From: Acidithiobacillus sp.
GTDB taxonomy: Bacteria > Pseudomonadota > Gammaproteobacteria > Acidithiobacillales > Acidithiobacillaceae
Reading direction: 5' to 3'
NCBI RefSeq assembly: GCF_027322205.1
Contig: NZ_DAHVHY010000008.1
Coordinates: 1 to 51,280 of the forward strand
Length of the DNA: 51,280 bases
Below the pieces are notes generated by a model. That model saw only the letters and a program-made list of their open reading frames with translations, did no database searches and was not told where the DNA came from. Position numbers and translations under genes: made by a program. Shown piece after piece: positions 38,141-48,545 of this stretch. The first letter of the stretch is position 1; each line of letters starts with the position of its first letter.

Positions 38141-40507
38141 ATGAAACGGATGTTGATTAATGCTACCCACGCAGAGGAGTTGCGGGTGGCTTTGGTAGAT
38201 GGTCAAAAACTCCTCGATCTGGACATTGAACGCGCCTACCGGGAACAGAAAAAAAGCAATATTTACAAGGGCCGCATCACCCGCGTCGAACCTAGTCTCG
38301 AAGCCGCCTTTGTGGACTACGGCGCCGAACGGCACGGTTTTCTGCCCCTGAAAGAAATCGCCCGGGAATATTTCCTGCAGCAGGAACCAGGTCGCAAACG
38401 CATTCAGGATCTGGTGCGGGAAGGCCAGGAAGTCATTGTTCAGGTAGACAAGGAAGAACGCTCCAGCAAAGGCGCGGCACTCACCACCTTCGTCAGCCTG
38501 GCCGGACGTTACCTGGTGCTCATGCCCAATAACCCGCGTGCCGGCGGCGTCTCCCGGCGCATCGAGGGCGACGACCGCACCCAGATCCGCCAGCACCTGC
38601 AACTCCTGAACATCCCCGAAAACATGGGGGTCATCGCCCGCACGGCGGGGATTGGTCAGGAACTGGAGGCCTTGCAGCGCGATCTCGAATATCTCAAACA
38701 AATCTGGCAGGCCATCGTCGATACAGCGGCACCGCGTACCGCCCCCTTCCTGATCTATCAGGAGGGTAACGTCGTGGTCCGCGCCCTGCGCGATCATTTC
38801 TCCGAAGATTTCGGGGAGGTGTTGATCGACGAGGAAGGGGCCTACAACGCTGCGGTGCAATTCATGGGCTCCATGATGCCGAAGATGGTGCATCGCCTGA
38901 AGCATTACGACAACGACGTGCCCCTCTTCTCCCGCTATCAGATTGAACAGCAAATTGAATCGGCCTTCAGTCGCGAAGTGCGTCTGGAGTCGGGGGGCGC
39001 CATCGTCATCGACCATACCGAAGCGCTGGTGGCCGTCGATGTGAACTCGGGCCGCGCCACCAAGGGTCAGGATATTGCGGAGACCGCTTTCCAGACCAAT
39101 CTGGAAGCCGCTGAGGAGATCGCCCGGCAGATTCGCCTGCGTGATCTGGGCGGGCTCATCGTGGTCGACTTCATCGATATGGAATCCCCCAAGCACCAGC
39201 GCGAAGTGGAAAACAATCTCAAGGAAGCCCTCAAGCTGGATCGGGCCAGGGTGCAGTTGGGGCGCATCTCCCGCTTTGGTCTCATGGAAATGTCCCGGCA
39301 GCGTCTCGGCGCGAGTCTCGAAGAAGCTTCCTCTGAGCCCTGCCCGCGCTGTAACGGTACCGGTCAGATTCGCGGTTGTGAAGCCACCAGCATGCACGTT
39401 CTGCGCTTGCTGTATGAAGAATGCATGAAAGCCGGTGCCGCCGAGGTAGAGTGTCAGGTGCCGGTGGATGTGGCCGTGTATCTGCTCAACGAAAAACGCC
39501 GCCCGATTCTGGAACTGGAAGCCAAGACCGACACTCGCATCCTGATCATCCCCACGCCGGATATGGTCACGCCCCATTATCAGATCCAGCGGACCCGCGT
39601 GGAAGGGAGCAGCGCCCGGCCAGCACCAGTGGTCAGTAGTGACAACAACACCCTGCCCGCACGCCCCAGCCGCCCGACCAATGAATCAGCGGCGTTGAGC
39701 CCGTTGACCGCGCCACCGCCGCCGGACATATTACCCCCTTTGCGCACGCCACCAGCGCCCAGTAGCCCGAAGGCCAAAGCGACTGCTAAAGTCGTTCCGC
39801 CGGAAGAAGGTATTCTGGCCCGACTGGTGCGGGCGCTGGTATCCCGCTATGTACCGGTTGACGCGGCAACGTTCCTGGCAGAGACCAGCGGCGCTGAGCT
39901 GCCTGCGGGTATGGAGCAGGCCAGCGAGACGAGCGCCGATGCCCAAGAAACCGGCAGCGAAGACCGCAACAGTCGGCGCCGACGCCGTGGTGGACGCCGT
40001 GCGCGTGCCCGACGCTCCGCCCAGGGCGTAGAAAATGGCGCAGAGCCCTCCGCTCCGGGTCCCGGAGAGACCCATGAGGAAGCGCACGTTCCGGATCAGA
40101 ATAACACGCTGTCGCCGGATGCTGACGAAGATCCACACGTTCCGGAAGAACTGGTCTACCCCGGCACCGTACCCGCCGCCACCGACTGGCATCGGATGCT
40201 GGTCCCAGCGACGACACAGGCCCCAGTCACAGAACAGCTCAGCGACAGTGATCCGATACCGGAGCCCCCCACCCACGATACCGGACGGCGACTGGTGCAG
40301 AAGGCAAAAAATCAGCCCGCACCAGAACACGAGCACGTTCAGGAACCGGTCAACAAGGCAATGCAGGAATTCATACCGATTACAGCGCAACAAGAACCCG
40401 TGCAGGGCGACTTACTGGCTGTGGCGGCGACAGAACATCAGAAAGCCGTGCCAGTTGCCGTTCCCGATGAAGCCGAACAGCAGTCTTTCCCGCTGGACGA
40501 AGACTGA
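38141..40507 (+). CDS. rne: ribonuclease E (Rne/Rng family)
   Basis: 788 residues. An S1 RNA-binding domain begins near 38 ([21 protein letters not shown]). Catalytic aspartates sit in [15 protein letters not shown] and [11 protein letters not shown], and the zinc-link is PCPRCNGTG. Beyond about residue 490 the chain is Pro/Glu-rich with an Arg-rich patch ([14 protein letters not shown]), a degradosome-type RNA-binding scaffold shorter than the E. coli one. The long tail argues for RNase E rather than RNase G. It processes rRNA, tRNA and mRNA. Confidence 0.93.
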   Translation: MKRMLINATHAEELRVALVDGQKLLDLDIERAYREQKKSNIYKGRITRVEPSLEAAFVDYGAERHGFLPLKEIAREYFLQQEPGRKRIQDLVREGQEVIVQVDKEERSSKGAALTTFVSLAGRYLVLMPNNPRAGGVSRRIEGDDRTQIRQHLQLLNIPENMGVIARTAGIGQELEALQRDLEYLKQIWQAIVDTAAPRTAPFLIYQEGNVVVRALRDHFSEDFGEVLIDEEGAYNAAVQFMGSMMPKMVHRLKHYDNDVPLFSRYQIEQQIESAFSREVRLESGGAIVIDHTEALVAVDVNSGRATKGQDIAETAFQTNLEAAEEIARQIRLRDLGGLIVVDFIDMESPKHQREVENNLKEALKLDRARVQLGRISRFGLMEMSRQRLGASLEEASSEPCPRCNGTGQIRGCEATSMHVLRLLYEECMKAGAAEVECQVPVDVAVYLLNEKRRPILELEAKTDTRILIIPTPDMVTPHYQIQRTRVEGSSARPAPVVSSDNNTLPARPSRPTNESAALSPLTAPPPPDILPPLRTPPAPSSPKAKATAKVVPPEEGILARLVRALVSRYVPVDAATFLAETSGAELPAGMEQASETSADAQETGSEDRNSRRRRRGGRRARARRSAQGVENGAEPSAPGPGETHEEAHVPDQNNTLSPDADEDPHVPEELVYPGTVPAATDWHRMLVPATTQAPVTEQLSDSDPIPEPPTHDTGRRLVQKAKNQPAPEHEHVQEPVNKAMQEFIPITAQQEPVQGDLLAVAATEHQKAVPVAVPDEAEQQSFPLDED

Positions 40508-40548
40508 GAAACTAATCAGTGCCCGGATCGGGCGGGGTGGTAGTGCCC

Positions 40549-41937
40549 TCATTCCCGCCGCCATGTCGTGCCTCCGGGACCATCTTCGAGGATGACTCCG
40601 GCGGCTGCCAATTCCCGCCGGATCCCATCGGCACCGGCAAAATCGCGGGCCTGCCGCGCTGCGGCGCGCGCCGCGATACGCTCCTCAATCCAGTGGGTAT
40701 TCGTCTCATCGCCACGGAGAAAAACCTCTGCCTCTTGTTGCAGCAAACCCAGTACGCCCGCCAGCTCACGCAATAAAGCAGCCAGCGGTGCAGCAACTTC
40801 GCTGCCCTCATCCCGCAGGCGATTAATCTCGCGGGTCAGGTCAAAGAGCACGGCCAGAGCCGCTGGCGTATGGAAGTCATCACTCATGGCGCTATGAAAA
40901 CGCTCCCGCCACTCGGCACCCAACTCCGCCACGATCTTGCGCCCAGGCACCCCGCGCAGGGCGGTATAGAGCCGGGTGATACCCGCCCTGGCCTGCTCCA
41001 GCGCCTCTTCCCCATAGTTCAGCGGGCTGCGGTAATGGCTGGACAGGATGAAAAAGCGCAACACCTCGCCCGAATAGCGGGGCAAAAGTTCTCGTACCGT
41101 GAAGAAATTATTCAGCGACTTGGACATTTTCTCGTCGTTGATGCGGACAAAGCCGTTGTGCATCCAGTAATGGGCAAAAGCACAGCCCGCGCCCTGTGAC
41201 TGGGCAATCTCATTCTCGTGATGGGGGAACTGCAGGTCCGCACCGCCGCCATGGATATCAAAAACACAACCCAAGGCATCGGCGGACATCGCCGAACACT
41301 CGATATGCCAGCCCGGCCGCCCCTCACCCCAAGGAGAGGGCCAGGACGGCTCGCCGGGCTTAACCGCCTTCCACAGGACAAAGTCCAGAGGATCGCGTTT
41401 GTCCTCGCCAATATCCACCCGCGCGCCCGCCGTCAGTTCGTCAATGGATTTGCCAGACAGGCGCCCATACTCCGGGAAGCTACGCACCGCGTAGTACACA
41501 TCCCCGTTGGCTGCGGCGTAGGCGTGTCCTTTAGCAATCAGTGTGCTGATGAGGTGTTGCATGGCGCCCACATGCTCCGTCGCCCGCGGTTCCAGATCAG
41601 GGTGCTGGCAGAGCAACGCCGCCTCATCTTCGTGCATGGCGTCAATGAAACGCGCCGTGAGCGACTGGATCGACTCGCCACGCTCCCAGGCCCGGCGAAT
41701 GATTTTGTCGTCGATATCGGTGATATTGCGGACGTAAGTCACCTCGTAACCGCGCTCGCGCAGATAGCGCACCACCGTGTCAAAGGTGACCATGACCCGG
41801 GCGTGGCCAAGATGACAGAAGTCGTACACCGTCATCCCGCAGACATACAGTCCCACATGATTAGGGCGCAGCACCTCCAGCGGAGTTTTACCGCGGCGCA
41901 GGGTATCATAGAGGGTCAATACCGGCAGGGTGGTCAT
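40549..41937 (-). CDS. cysS: cysteinyl-tRNA synthetase
   Basis: 462 residues, typical length. Class I motifs are [17 protein letters not shown] (zinc Cys and HIGH-like HLGH) and [12 protein letters not shown] (KMSKS); [10 protein letters not shown] gives another zinc ligand. It charges tRNA-Cys. The start [12 protein letters not shown] fits the family; an in-frame extension of ten codons is unlikely. The gene converges with rne and lies 20 bases after gltX on the same strand. Confidence 0.95.
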   Translation of the reverse strand: MTTLPVLTLYDTLRRGKTPLEVLRPNHVGLYVCGMTVYDFCHLGHARVMVTFDTVVRYLRERGYEVTYVRNITDIDDKIIRRAWERGESIQSLTARFIDAMHEDEAALLCQHPDLEPRATEHVGAMQHLISTLIAKGHAYAAANGDVYYAVRSFPEYGRLSGKSIDELTAGARVDIGEDKRDPLDFVLWKAVKPGEPSWPSPWGEGRPGWHIECSAMSADALGCVFDIHGGGADLQFPHHENEIAQSQGAGCAFAHYWMHNGFVRINDEKMSKSLNNFFTVRELLPRYSGEVLRFFILSSHYRSPLNYGEEALEQARAGITRLYTALRGVPGRKIVAELGAEWRERFHSAMSDDFHTPAALAVLFDLTREINRLRDEGSEVAAPLAALLRELAGVLGLLQQEAEVFLRGDETNTHWIEERIAARAAARQARDFAGADGIRRELAAAGVILEDGPGGTTWRRE

Positions 41938-41957
41938 CTTTTTTTCAGCCTCGAGGT

Positions 41958-43361
41958 TCAGGAGCATTGGGCAGCGGCGCGCAGGCGATCCAGCGCACGC
42001 GCTGCGCCGATGAGGGGGAGGAGCGCCGCCAATTCCGGTCCGTGGGTGCGTCCGGTTAGCGCGGCACGCAGGGGCATGAACAGCGACTTACCGCGCTGCC
42101 CGCTTGCTTGCTGCAGGGCCTTGGTCCAGAGCCGGTAGTCGCCACCTGCGACCTGCAGCGTCGTCTGGGCGACGGACCAGAATTCAGGACCAACATCGGT
42201 GATAGCCTCAGCGGCTTCTACGTCCATTGTGGGGGTGGCAAAACAGCGCTCGGCCCAATCCAGGGCATCGGCGGGCAGCACGATATTGGCGCGCACCGCG
42301 GCGACAAAAGGCATTTCCCGCCCCGTCGGCACTTTGTCCTGCAGATGGGGTGCCAACCAGTTCCAGACGGCGGCATCGTCCAGCGACTGTACCGCTTCGT
42401 GCTGCCAATGCTGCAACTGCACCGCATCAAAATGGCCGGGTGCCTTGCTGATCTGGGTCAGCGCAAAACCCTGGGCCAACGCCGTATTGTCCAGAAAATC
42501 CGTCGCGGTGTAGTGGTGACCAAGGCGCGCCAAGTAGTTGCGTACCGCCGCTGGCAAATAGCCGTGATGCTGCAGATCGCGCAGGCTGGTGGCCCCGTGG
42601 CGCTTGGACAGGGGCTGGCCGTCGGCACCCAGCAATAAGGGCAGGTGGCCGTAGTCCGGCACCGGCAAACCCAGCGCCCGCATGATCAGGATTTGCCGAG
42701 GGGTATTGGTGAGATGGTCCTCACCGCGCAGGACCAGAGTCACCCCCATCAGAGCATCGTCGACGGCATTGGCAAAGAAAAATGCCGGACTGCCATCACT
42801 GCGGCGGATGACAAAGTCCCCCAGATCAGCCAACGCATACTGACGCTCGCCCCAAACCAGATCGGGCACGCTGAGGATGCCTTGGTCGGGAATATGGAAG
42901 CGCAGCGTGGGTCGCATGCCCGCCGCCTCCCGCTCGGCCCGCGCCTCGGCGCTGAGATGCCGACAGCGTCCTCCATAACGTGGTGCTTTCCCCGCCGAGC
43001 GCTGCACGGCGCGCTCGGCGGCCAGCTCATCGGCGCTGCAATAGCAGGGGTAAGCCTGTCCGGTCGCCTGTAAGCGGGCATAGTACGTATCATAGAGGGC
43101 CAGACGTTCCATCTGCCGGTAAGGGCCGTGATCGCCGCCCCGGTCCGGGCCTTCGTCCCAGTCAAGGCCAAACCATTGCAGGTCTTCCAGCAAGGCCTGC
43201 TCGTAGATCTCGGGGGAGCGATCCTGATCGGTATCTTCCAGACGTAAAATGAATGTACCACCCACGCTACGCGCCGCCAGCCAGGCAAAAAGGGCGGTGC
43301 GGGCGTTGCCAAGGTGCAGGTAACCGGTGGGGCTGGGCGCGAAGCGACTCTTGAGATTCAT
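41958..43361 (-). CDS. gltX: glutamyl-tRNA synthetase
   Basis: 467 residues. It has [17 protein letters not shown] (HIGH-type HLGN), LEDTDQDRS, and [10 protein letters not shown] (KMSKS-type). A CYC...CRH set near residues 98-127 matches the zinc site of E. coli GluRS. A. ferrooxidans is known to have two GluRS enzymes of different tRNA specificity; this sequence alone does not say which this is. The start MNLKSRF is preferred; an ATG seven codons upstream is possible. Confidence 0.94.
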   Translation of the reverse strand: MNLKSRFAPSPTGYLHLGNARTALFAWLAARSVGGTFILRLEDTDQDRSPEIYEQALLEDLQWFGLDWDEGPDRGGDHGPYRQMERLALYDTYYARLQATGQAYPCYCSADELAAERAVQRSAGKAPRYGGRCRHLSAEARAEREAAGMRPTLRFHIPDQGILSVPDLVWGERQYALADLGDFVIRRSDGSPAFFFANAVDDALMGVTLVLRGEDHLTNTPRQILIMRALGLPVPDYGHLPLLLGADGQPLSKRHGATSLRDLQHHGYLPAAVRNYLARLGHHYTATDFLDNTALAQGFALTQISKAPGHFDAVQLQHWQHEAVQSLDDAAVWNWLAPHLQDKVPTGREMPFVAAVRANIVLPADALDWAERCFATPTMDVEAAEAITDVGPEFWSVAQTTLQVAGGDYRLWTKALQQASGQRGKSLFMPLRAALTGRTHGPELAALLPLIGAARALDRLRAAAQCS

Positions 43362-43367
43362 GGTGGT

Positions 43368-43396
43368 ATAGTATTGCGCCATCGGCTGCGTCGCAA
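43368..43396 (-). promoter_or_regulatory. candidate promoter placed almost on the gltX start
   Basis: Minus strand TTGCGA (43396-43391), 17 bases, TACTAT (43373-43368), then six bases to the preferred ATG. Transcription from here would begin at or next to the start codon, giving a leaderless gltX mRNA. No Shine-Dalgarno precedes either candidate ATG. Confidence 0.4.
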
Positions 43397-43415
43397 TGCA
43401 AAAGCCGGAACAGAC

Positions 43416-43457
43416 GTATTTCGCAAGGTGCATGTCAGCCTGCATTTTGCGAAATAC
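43416..43457. repeat. long inverted repeat between gltX and the PBP1A gene
   Basis: GTATTTCGCAA at 43416-43426 is exactly mirrored by TTGCGAAATAC at 43447-43457. After two mismatched bases a further TGCA/TGCA pairing continues inward, leaving an eight-base centre. The element is in the divergent region, about 25 bases before the PBP1A start, and could be an operator or a hairpin in the PBP1A leader. Confidence 0.8.
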
Positions 43458-43481
43458 TCTTAAAATACGGAAAGAAACGGC

Positions 43482-45971
43482 ATGGCTCAAGCTAAGACCC
43501 CCGGTGTGCGCGCCAAGCAGCCCAAGCGCCACCACTATGGCCGCTGGATTGTACTGATCATCCTGTTGATCCTGATTAATATCGGGATCGGCATCAGCAT
43601 TTACGTCTATCGCATCTGGCAGACCCTGCCCCCCGTTCATGAACTCAGTGAATGGCATCCTGACGAGCCTCTGCGGATTTACGCCGCCAATGGCACACTG
43701 CTGCAGGAAGTGGGTCCACAGATGCGCTATGCCCTGCCCCTGGATCAGATTCCGGTCAAGTTGCAGGAGGCTTTCATCTCCGCAGAAAATGCACGCTTCT
43801 TCAGCGACAACCCGCTGTATTATCCGGTCAGCTATCCGGGGATCCTCCGTGCCGCGCTCGTTGATTTAATTCACATGGCACCGGTGCAGGGTGCCAGCAC
43901 CATCCCCGAGCAGGTGGCCCGCAACTTTTACCTGACCCCGCAAAAAACCATCTCCCGTAAGATCGCGGAAATCCTGCTGGCCTACAAGCTCGCCGACCAC
44001 TTTACCCATCGACAGATTCTTGAGCTTTATCTGAACAAGATTTATCTCGGGCAAGGTGCCTACGGCGTGCAGGCAGCAGCCCGGACCTACTTCGGAAAAG
44101 GCGTCAGCCATCTTACCCTGGGAGAGATGGCCACTATTGCGGGGCTTCCCCCGGCACCGTCCGTGTTGAACCCCGTGGTCAATCCTGATCTCGCCAAAAG
44201 GCGCCGGGCTTATGTGCTCAAGCGTCTGGAAAATCGTGGGTATATTTCTAAAAACGAAGAGGCAAAGGCCAACGCCGAACCTATTCGGTCGCGCTATCAT
44301 GCGGCGGCCAGCCATGGCGCCCCCTATGTCACCGACTGGATCGCCAACTGGCTCACCCAGCAATTTGGTAGCGATTTCACCTACCGTTCCGGGCTCAAGG
44401 TATACACCACCATCCTCCCACGGGATCAGGAGGCAGCCAATCAGGCGGTGGCCGTGGGCCTGGAAAATTACGCCATGGGGCTCTCCAGTATGGACCCCAA
44501 AAGCTACCGCGGCCCCATCGCGCGCCTCAGCGGGAGGGCGCTGGAGACGGCCCTTGCGGGCAAGCGGCCTGATGCGTTGCCGCCCCATGACCCGGCCAAC
44601 CTCAAATGGGGCGTCGTGGTCAGTGCCGACGCCAAAAGCGCCACAGTGGCTCTGGAAGGCAGGAAGAATGTCACCCTGACCCTGCGCGACGTCAGTTGGG
44701 CACGCCCCCGCTATGGCGCTCCCAGGCCGCGTTTGGTGAATGCGGTTCTGCACAGCGGTGACTTGGTCTGGCTGCGCCCTTATGTACATTCGGTTACGGC
44801 GGGGGCAGGTCAGGAATGGGGTGCCAATGTCTGGTCCTCCGCGGGCAAAAATGGCGGCTGGCAGCTCTCACAGATCCCCCACGTACAAGGTGCTCTGGTA
44901 AGTTTGGACAGCCGCACCGGGGCTATCCACGCCCTGGTGGGTGGCTTCAGCTATGAACTCAGCCATTTTGATCGCGCCGTTTTTGCCTACCGGCAACCGG
45001 GCTCCGGCTTCAAGCCCTTTGTCTACGCCGCCGCCATGGATGCGCCAGCGCTGCTGGCATCAGGCAGGAACAGTTATATGACGCCACAAACGCCGATTCC
45101 GGATACCCCCCTGTCCATCACCCTGCCGACAGGACAGGTCTATGCGCCGACCAACTACAGCAACCAGTTCTCCAATACCCCGATCCCGGTGTGGTCGAAC
45201 CTGGCTTACTCTCATAACGTACCCAGTGTTCGCATTCTCATGGACATCGGCATCCCTTATGCAGCGCAGTATGTGCAACGCTTTGGTTTTCCGGCCAGTC
45301 AGGTACCGCAAGTCCCTTCCATGGTGCTCGGCGCGGGAGATTACAGCCCCTTACAGTTGGCCCGCGCCTATGCGGTCTTCTCTAGCGGCGGCTTTCTGCC
45401 CAATCCCTATCTCATCACCAAAATCGTGAATAGTCGCGGCACGCAAATCTCCCTGCTCAACTGTCCCATGGGTTATGTACCACCCGCGCAACAAACCGCC
45501 ATTCCGCCGGGTGTTGCCTATTTGCTGACCGAGATGATGCAGCAGGTGATCAAGATCGGGACCGGCGTCGCGGCCCAGAGCCTGGGGCGCAATGACATTG
45601 CGGGCAAAACCGGCACGACCAATCACGAAAATAATGCCTGGTTTAACGGGTTTAGCCCGCATATCACCACCAGTGTCTGGGTGGGTTACGATGACAACCG
45701 CACCATGGGTCGCTGGGCTGCGGGGGCACGTGAGGCACTGCCCATCTGGATTCACTTCATGCGGACCGCCATGGCGGGCAGCCCTGCTACCGGCTTCTTC
45801 CGGCCACCCTCCGTGACCGGCCCCACCATCAGCGACGGGAGTGATGTCATTGGCGTCAGTGATTATCTGGCGGGCTACCCACCCATTGCTGCACCTACCG
45901 CTTCTGCAGAAAGTGGCGCAGGAATGGACCTTGGCGACAAACTCTTGAACACCATCAAGAACCTTTTTTGA
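43482..45971 (+). CDS. mrcA: class A penicillin-binding protein 1A
   Basis: 829 residues. One membrane anchor (about 23-48, WIVLIILLILINIGIGISIYV) is followed by a GT51 glycosyltransferase domain (about 80-250). There the usual EDxxFxxH appears as SAENARFFSDN, with QGASTIPEQVARNFYL after it. The transpeptidase has SGFK (SxxK), SHN (SxN) and AGKTGTTN (KTG). It polymerises and crosslinks peptidoglycan in the periplasm. The ED to EN change in the glycosyltransferase loop is unusual; the catalytic Glu is kept. GGAAAG precedes the ATG. Confidence 0.93.
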   Translation: MAQAKTPGVRAKQPKRHHYGRWIVLIILLILINIGIGISIYVYRIWQTLPPVHELSEWHPDEPLRIYAANGTLLQEVGPQMRYALPLDQIPVKLQEAFISAENARFFSDNPLYYPVSYPGILRAALVDLIHMAPVQGASTIPEQVARNFYLTPQKTISRKIAEILLAYKLADHFTHRQILELYLNKIYLGQGAYGVQAAARTYFGKGVSHLTLGEMATIAGLPPAPSVLNPVVNPDLAKRRRAYVLKRLENRGYISKNEEAKANAEPIRSRYHAAASHGAPYVTDWIANWLTQQFGSDFTYRSGLKVYTTILPRDQEAANQAVAVGLENYAMGLSSMDPKSYRGPIARLSGRALETALAGKRPDALPPHDPANLKWGVVVSADAKSATVALEGRKNVTLTLRDVSWARPRYGAPRPRLVNAVLHSGDLVWLRPYVHSVTAGAGQEWGANVWSSAGKNGGWQLSQIPHVQGALVSLDSRTGAIHALVGGFSYELSHFDRAVFAYRQPGSGFKPFVYAAAMDAPALLASGRNSYMTPQTPIPDTPLSITLPTGQVYAPTNYSNQFSNTPIPVWSNLAYSHNVPSVRILMDIGIPYAAQYVQRFGFPASQVPQVPSMVLGAGDYSPLQLARAYAVFSSGGFLPNPYLITKIVNSRGTQISLLNCPMGYVPPAQQTAIPPGVAYLLTEMMQQVIKIGTGVAAQSLGRNDIAGKTGTTNHENNAWFNGFSPHITTSVWVGYDDNRTMGRWAAGAREALPIWIHFMRTAMAGSPATGFFRPPSVTGPTISDGSDVIGVSDYLAGYPPIAAPTASAESGAGMDLGDKLLNTIKNLF

Positions 45972-45995
45972 TACCGTCGAAATCGGAAGGTGGTG

Positions 45996-46808
45996 TTATT
46001 TCGCGTACTGGAACCCCGCCATTTCGAGTTCCGGCAACGTACCGACAATGCCGGGCGTGAGGATGACGCCGGGAATAAGGTGGTTGGTGAACTCAGCCGC
46101 CATCTGCGAATGCGTGAGATGGTCGGGATTATCGCCTTTGGCGTGGAGACCCATGGTCAACTCCCAAACCTCATTGTGACAGGCCAGAAAGACGGCACCA
46201 CGTTTCTGCAGGACAACGATACTGTTGTCATGGGGAGAAAAAACGCCATCGGGATCATTGAAGTCCATGGGATTTGCCTGGGCGTCTGCAGTCTCCAGGA
46301 TGAAGGCATTGGTCTTCTGTTTGCCCTTGGTCAGTTTAGCAAAGCGGTACTTCTCCCAGATATAGTCGTCGTACAGTGCGAGATGCGCGCTGCCATGGGT
46401 CGCGGACACCGCCAGGAAATTGGGATGCCGGAATGACCAGATCTGGGTGTTCATGGCATTGCGCATGAGATTCAGCCAGGGGCTCTCCAAGGCCGTATTG
46501 TCCCACACCTGTTTCGGTGCACCGGAATAGCGCAACACCTCATCGAGGGCCTCGCTATCCCATTGGTCAGGGCTGGTCAGGATCATCGGCACCGTCTTGA
46601 AGTCACGTCGCCGGGGGGCTGCGGCCAAACGATCGCTGAGATCCTGGAGGGTGGTCGCGCCGCCGACCAAAAGTGGAGCAGCCGCGCCACGCATCGTGGC
46701 GGCCAATCCGGTAGAACTGGCCCCCATGGCCACCGCGCCGATACCAACCCCCAGTAGCGTACGTTTCATCGCATCTCTACGCCCTATATATACATTTTCA
46801 GGTTTCAC
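45996..46808 (-). CDS. Tat-exported DsrE-like protein of the MNIO operon
   Basis: 270 residues. A twin-arginine signal (GRRDAMKRTLLGVGIGAVAMG) ends near residue 37, so the folded protein goes to the periplasm. The C-terminal half resembles DsrE/DsrF-like domains: a strand with one Cys (AVFLACHNEVWEL, Cys near 208) and the ending HLIPGVILTPGIVGTLPELEMAGF, like the PGV...G...I..L...GY pattern of the family. The start is GTG with GGGAGAAAGCAA upstream and is needed for the Tat motif. It is the last gene after bufC, 82 bases on. Sulfur relay or cofactor handling is possible; function is unknown. Confidence 0.6.
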   Translation of the reverse strand: MKPENVYIGRRDAMKRTLLGVGIGAVAMGASSTGLAATMRGAAAPLLVGGATTLQDLSDRLAAAPRRRDFKTVPMILTSPDQWDSEALDEVLRYSGAPKQVWDNTALESPWLNLMRNAMNTQIWSFRHPNFLAVSATHGSAHLALYDDYIWEKYRFAKLTKGKQKTNAFILETADAQANPMDFNDPDGVFSPHDNSIVVLQKRGAVFLACHNEVWELTMGLHAKGDNPDHLTHSQMAAEFTNHLIPGVILTPGIVGTLPELEMAGFQYAK

Positions 46809-46890
46809 TTGCTTTCTCCCCTTAATATCAGACGGAACTGCACATAAAATGGCGCGGGCGCCAAAGGATAAAATGACAAAGGGTACCCCA

Positions 46891-47685
46891 TCAGGCCGCG
46901 GCTTGAATCCCTGTAATCAGACCTCGAGTAAACGCCCAATCCATCGCGCTTTGCAAATCGAATGATTCGTTGACGAGCGATCCGACTTGCACAGCAACAT
47001 CCACCGCCTCGGAAAGCACCGCCTTTTCCCGCAAGGCAAAAAGCCAGCGCCACAGAACGGGCGATATGGTTTCAACAGTTACCTGGTGCTGATCCCGATA
47101 AATGGCCACTGCCGCGGCCTCACCATGCGTCAAGGCCGATTTGGCATTCAGTTTTTCCTCGGGAGTCCCCTGAGCGGCGACCCAGAGCTTTGCGACGGGA
47201 TAGGCGGAAATCAGCAGTTGCAGCGACGGTGCGAACCGGATCCGCAAATTCGGCCACTGTTCCAAACCGATCTCGCCCAGAGCGGCTGGCAACGCCGTGT
47301 CTTCCTTAGCGCTCGACAGGGCAACACCCCGTGCCCACTCCAATCGCGCGACATCTGCCAGATAAGGATATTGACCGATCTCCGGACGGCTTTCCAAAAA
47401 GTGTGGAAGCTCTTCGCCATACTCTTGCAGATTACCACTGGATGATGGATGACATCGGCCATAACGCAAGGCCAGGTTCCGAAAATAGCGAATGCCCACC
47501 AGTGCGCCCACCGCAGGATAGGTTGTCTCGAGTGCATCGCGCCACGCGAGATGGACCTGATTGTGGTAAATCCACAGATGACGCTCGGCGGCCAGAGCGT
47601 CATCGCGAACCCAGGACGATGCCCCTGAAAAATCAGACTGTGTCAGGGCACGCGCAAACTGTTCCTGCGATAGCTTTAGCGACAC
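46891..47685 (-). CDS. bufC: DUF2063 (BufC/HvfC-type) partner of the MNIO enzyme
   Basis: 264 residues. The N-terminal DUF2063 domain shows QEQFARALTQ, ALAAERHLWIYHNQVHLAWRD and TYPAVGALVGIRYFRNLA, then HPSSSGNLQEYGEELPHFLE. The C-terminal half is a degenerate helical and beta domain. In RiPP systems such as methanobactin and bufferin this partner helps the MNIO enzyme bind its precursor. The GTG start has GGAAGG upstream and overlaps the bufB end by 10 bases, implying coupled translation and a stoichiometric complex. Confidence 0.85.
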   Translation of the reverse strand: MSLKLSQEQFARALTQSDFSGASSWVRDDALAAERHLWIYHNQVHLAWRDALETTYPAVGALVGIRYFRNLALRYGRCHPSSSGNLQEYGEELPHFLESRPEIGQYPYLADVARLEWARGVALSSAKEDTALPAALGEIGLEQWPNLRIRFAPSLQLLISAYPVAKLWVAAQGTPEEKLNAKSALTHGEAAAVAIYRDQHQVTVETISPVLWRWLFALREKAVLSEAVDVAVQVGSLVNESFDLQSAMDWAFTRGLITGIQAAA

Positions 47686-48545
47686 GAGGGGCCTTCCTGC
47701 ATGAATAACCGGGCACGTTGCGCCTCATCGACCAACTGCTGGAGCGCCGGGAGATTGGCATCCCGCTCGATGAGGGTGGGACGGGGTCCCGCGCGGTCCA
47801 GAATGCGACGATACAGCGCCCAGACATCGTCTGAGACGGAGCGGTCATGGCTGTCAATCCAGACACTACCGTCCCGGAATTGGTTGAGGTGGCATCCGGC
47901 CAGATGGATTTCCTCCACCGCCGAGAAACGGATTGTATCCAGGAAAATTTGCGGATCCTCGCCATGATTTCTGCTGTTGACATAGAGATTGGTGACATCC
48001 AGGAGTATCCCGCAACCGGTGCGATCCACCAAGGCATTCAGCAGGTCGGCCTCGTTGATCTGGTCCTCTTTATAGCGCAGATAAGCGGCAATGGGCTCGA
48101 TGAGTATCGTGCGACCGAGGACGCTTTGCACTTGTTCTATGTGATCAGACACCCGTATCAGCGTTTCCCAAGTGAAGGGCATGGGGAGCAAGTGGTTAAA
48201 ATGCGCCCCCTGAAGCCCCGTCCAACAGACATGTTCAGAAACCACGAAAGGTTCTGAATGCACGACAAGCTCCTGCAGGGAACGGACATGCCGGTCGTCC
48301 AACGTGTCATTACCAAGGCCAAGCCCTACTCCATGAATACTTACCGCATAGTCCTGACGCAGGAGATCCAGATCTGCACGGGCAGGACTCCCCGCGTTAA
48401 AGTAATTTTCGGCATGTATTTCAATAAAATCCACAGACGGCCGGAGTAACCTCCACACCTCATGCTGGGCTACCCGCAGCCCAATGCCAATACGCGTTCG
48501 ATCAGGAGCATTGGCATCGTTTACTGCGCACGTTCTTTGATCCAC
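47676..48545 (-). CDS. bufB: DUF692 multinuclear non-haem iron oxidative enzyme (MNIO, BufB type)
   Basis: 289 residues, TIM-barrel DUF692. Conserved blocks carry likely iron ligands: GIGLRVAQHEVW, FIEIHAENYF, SIHGVGLGLG, VVSEHVCWTG, LLDVTNLYVNSRNHG, EIHLAGCH and WIDSHDR. MNIO enzymes use two or three irons and O2 to rearrange Cys residues of small peptides, for example to thiooxazoles in bufferins. The GTG start has GGAG seven bases upstream and lies inside the end of the second precursor gene. Adjacency to two DUF2282-like precursors makes them its probable substrates. Confidence 0.9.
   Translation of the reverse strand: MDQRTCAVNDANAPDRTRIGIGLRVAQHEVWRLLRPSVDFIEIHAENYFNAGSPARADLDLLRQDYAVSIHGVGLGLGNDTLDDRHVRSLQELVVHSEPFVVSEHVCWTGLQGAHFNHLLPMPFTWETLIRVSDHIEQVQSVLGRTILIEPIAAYLRYKEDQINEADLLNALVDRTGCGILLDVTNLYVNSRNHGEDPQIFLDTIRFSAVEEIHLAGCHLNQFRDGSVWIDSHDRSVSDDVWALYRRILDRAGPRPTLIERDANLPALQQLVDEAQRARLFMQEGPSCR

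Noticed and set aside
38072-39577. 501-codon minus-strand open frame opposite rne
   Set aside because: It is antisense to an unmistakable RNase E with S1, catalytic and zinc-link motifs. Long mirror frames are common opposite GC-rich genes, and the protein resembles nothing known.
40521-40533. GCCCG/CGGGC hairpin between convergent rne and cysS
   Set aside because: The stem is only five pairs and no T tract follows on either strand, so it is not convincing as a terminator.
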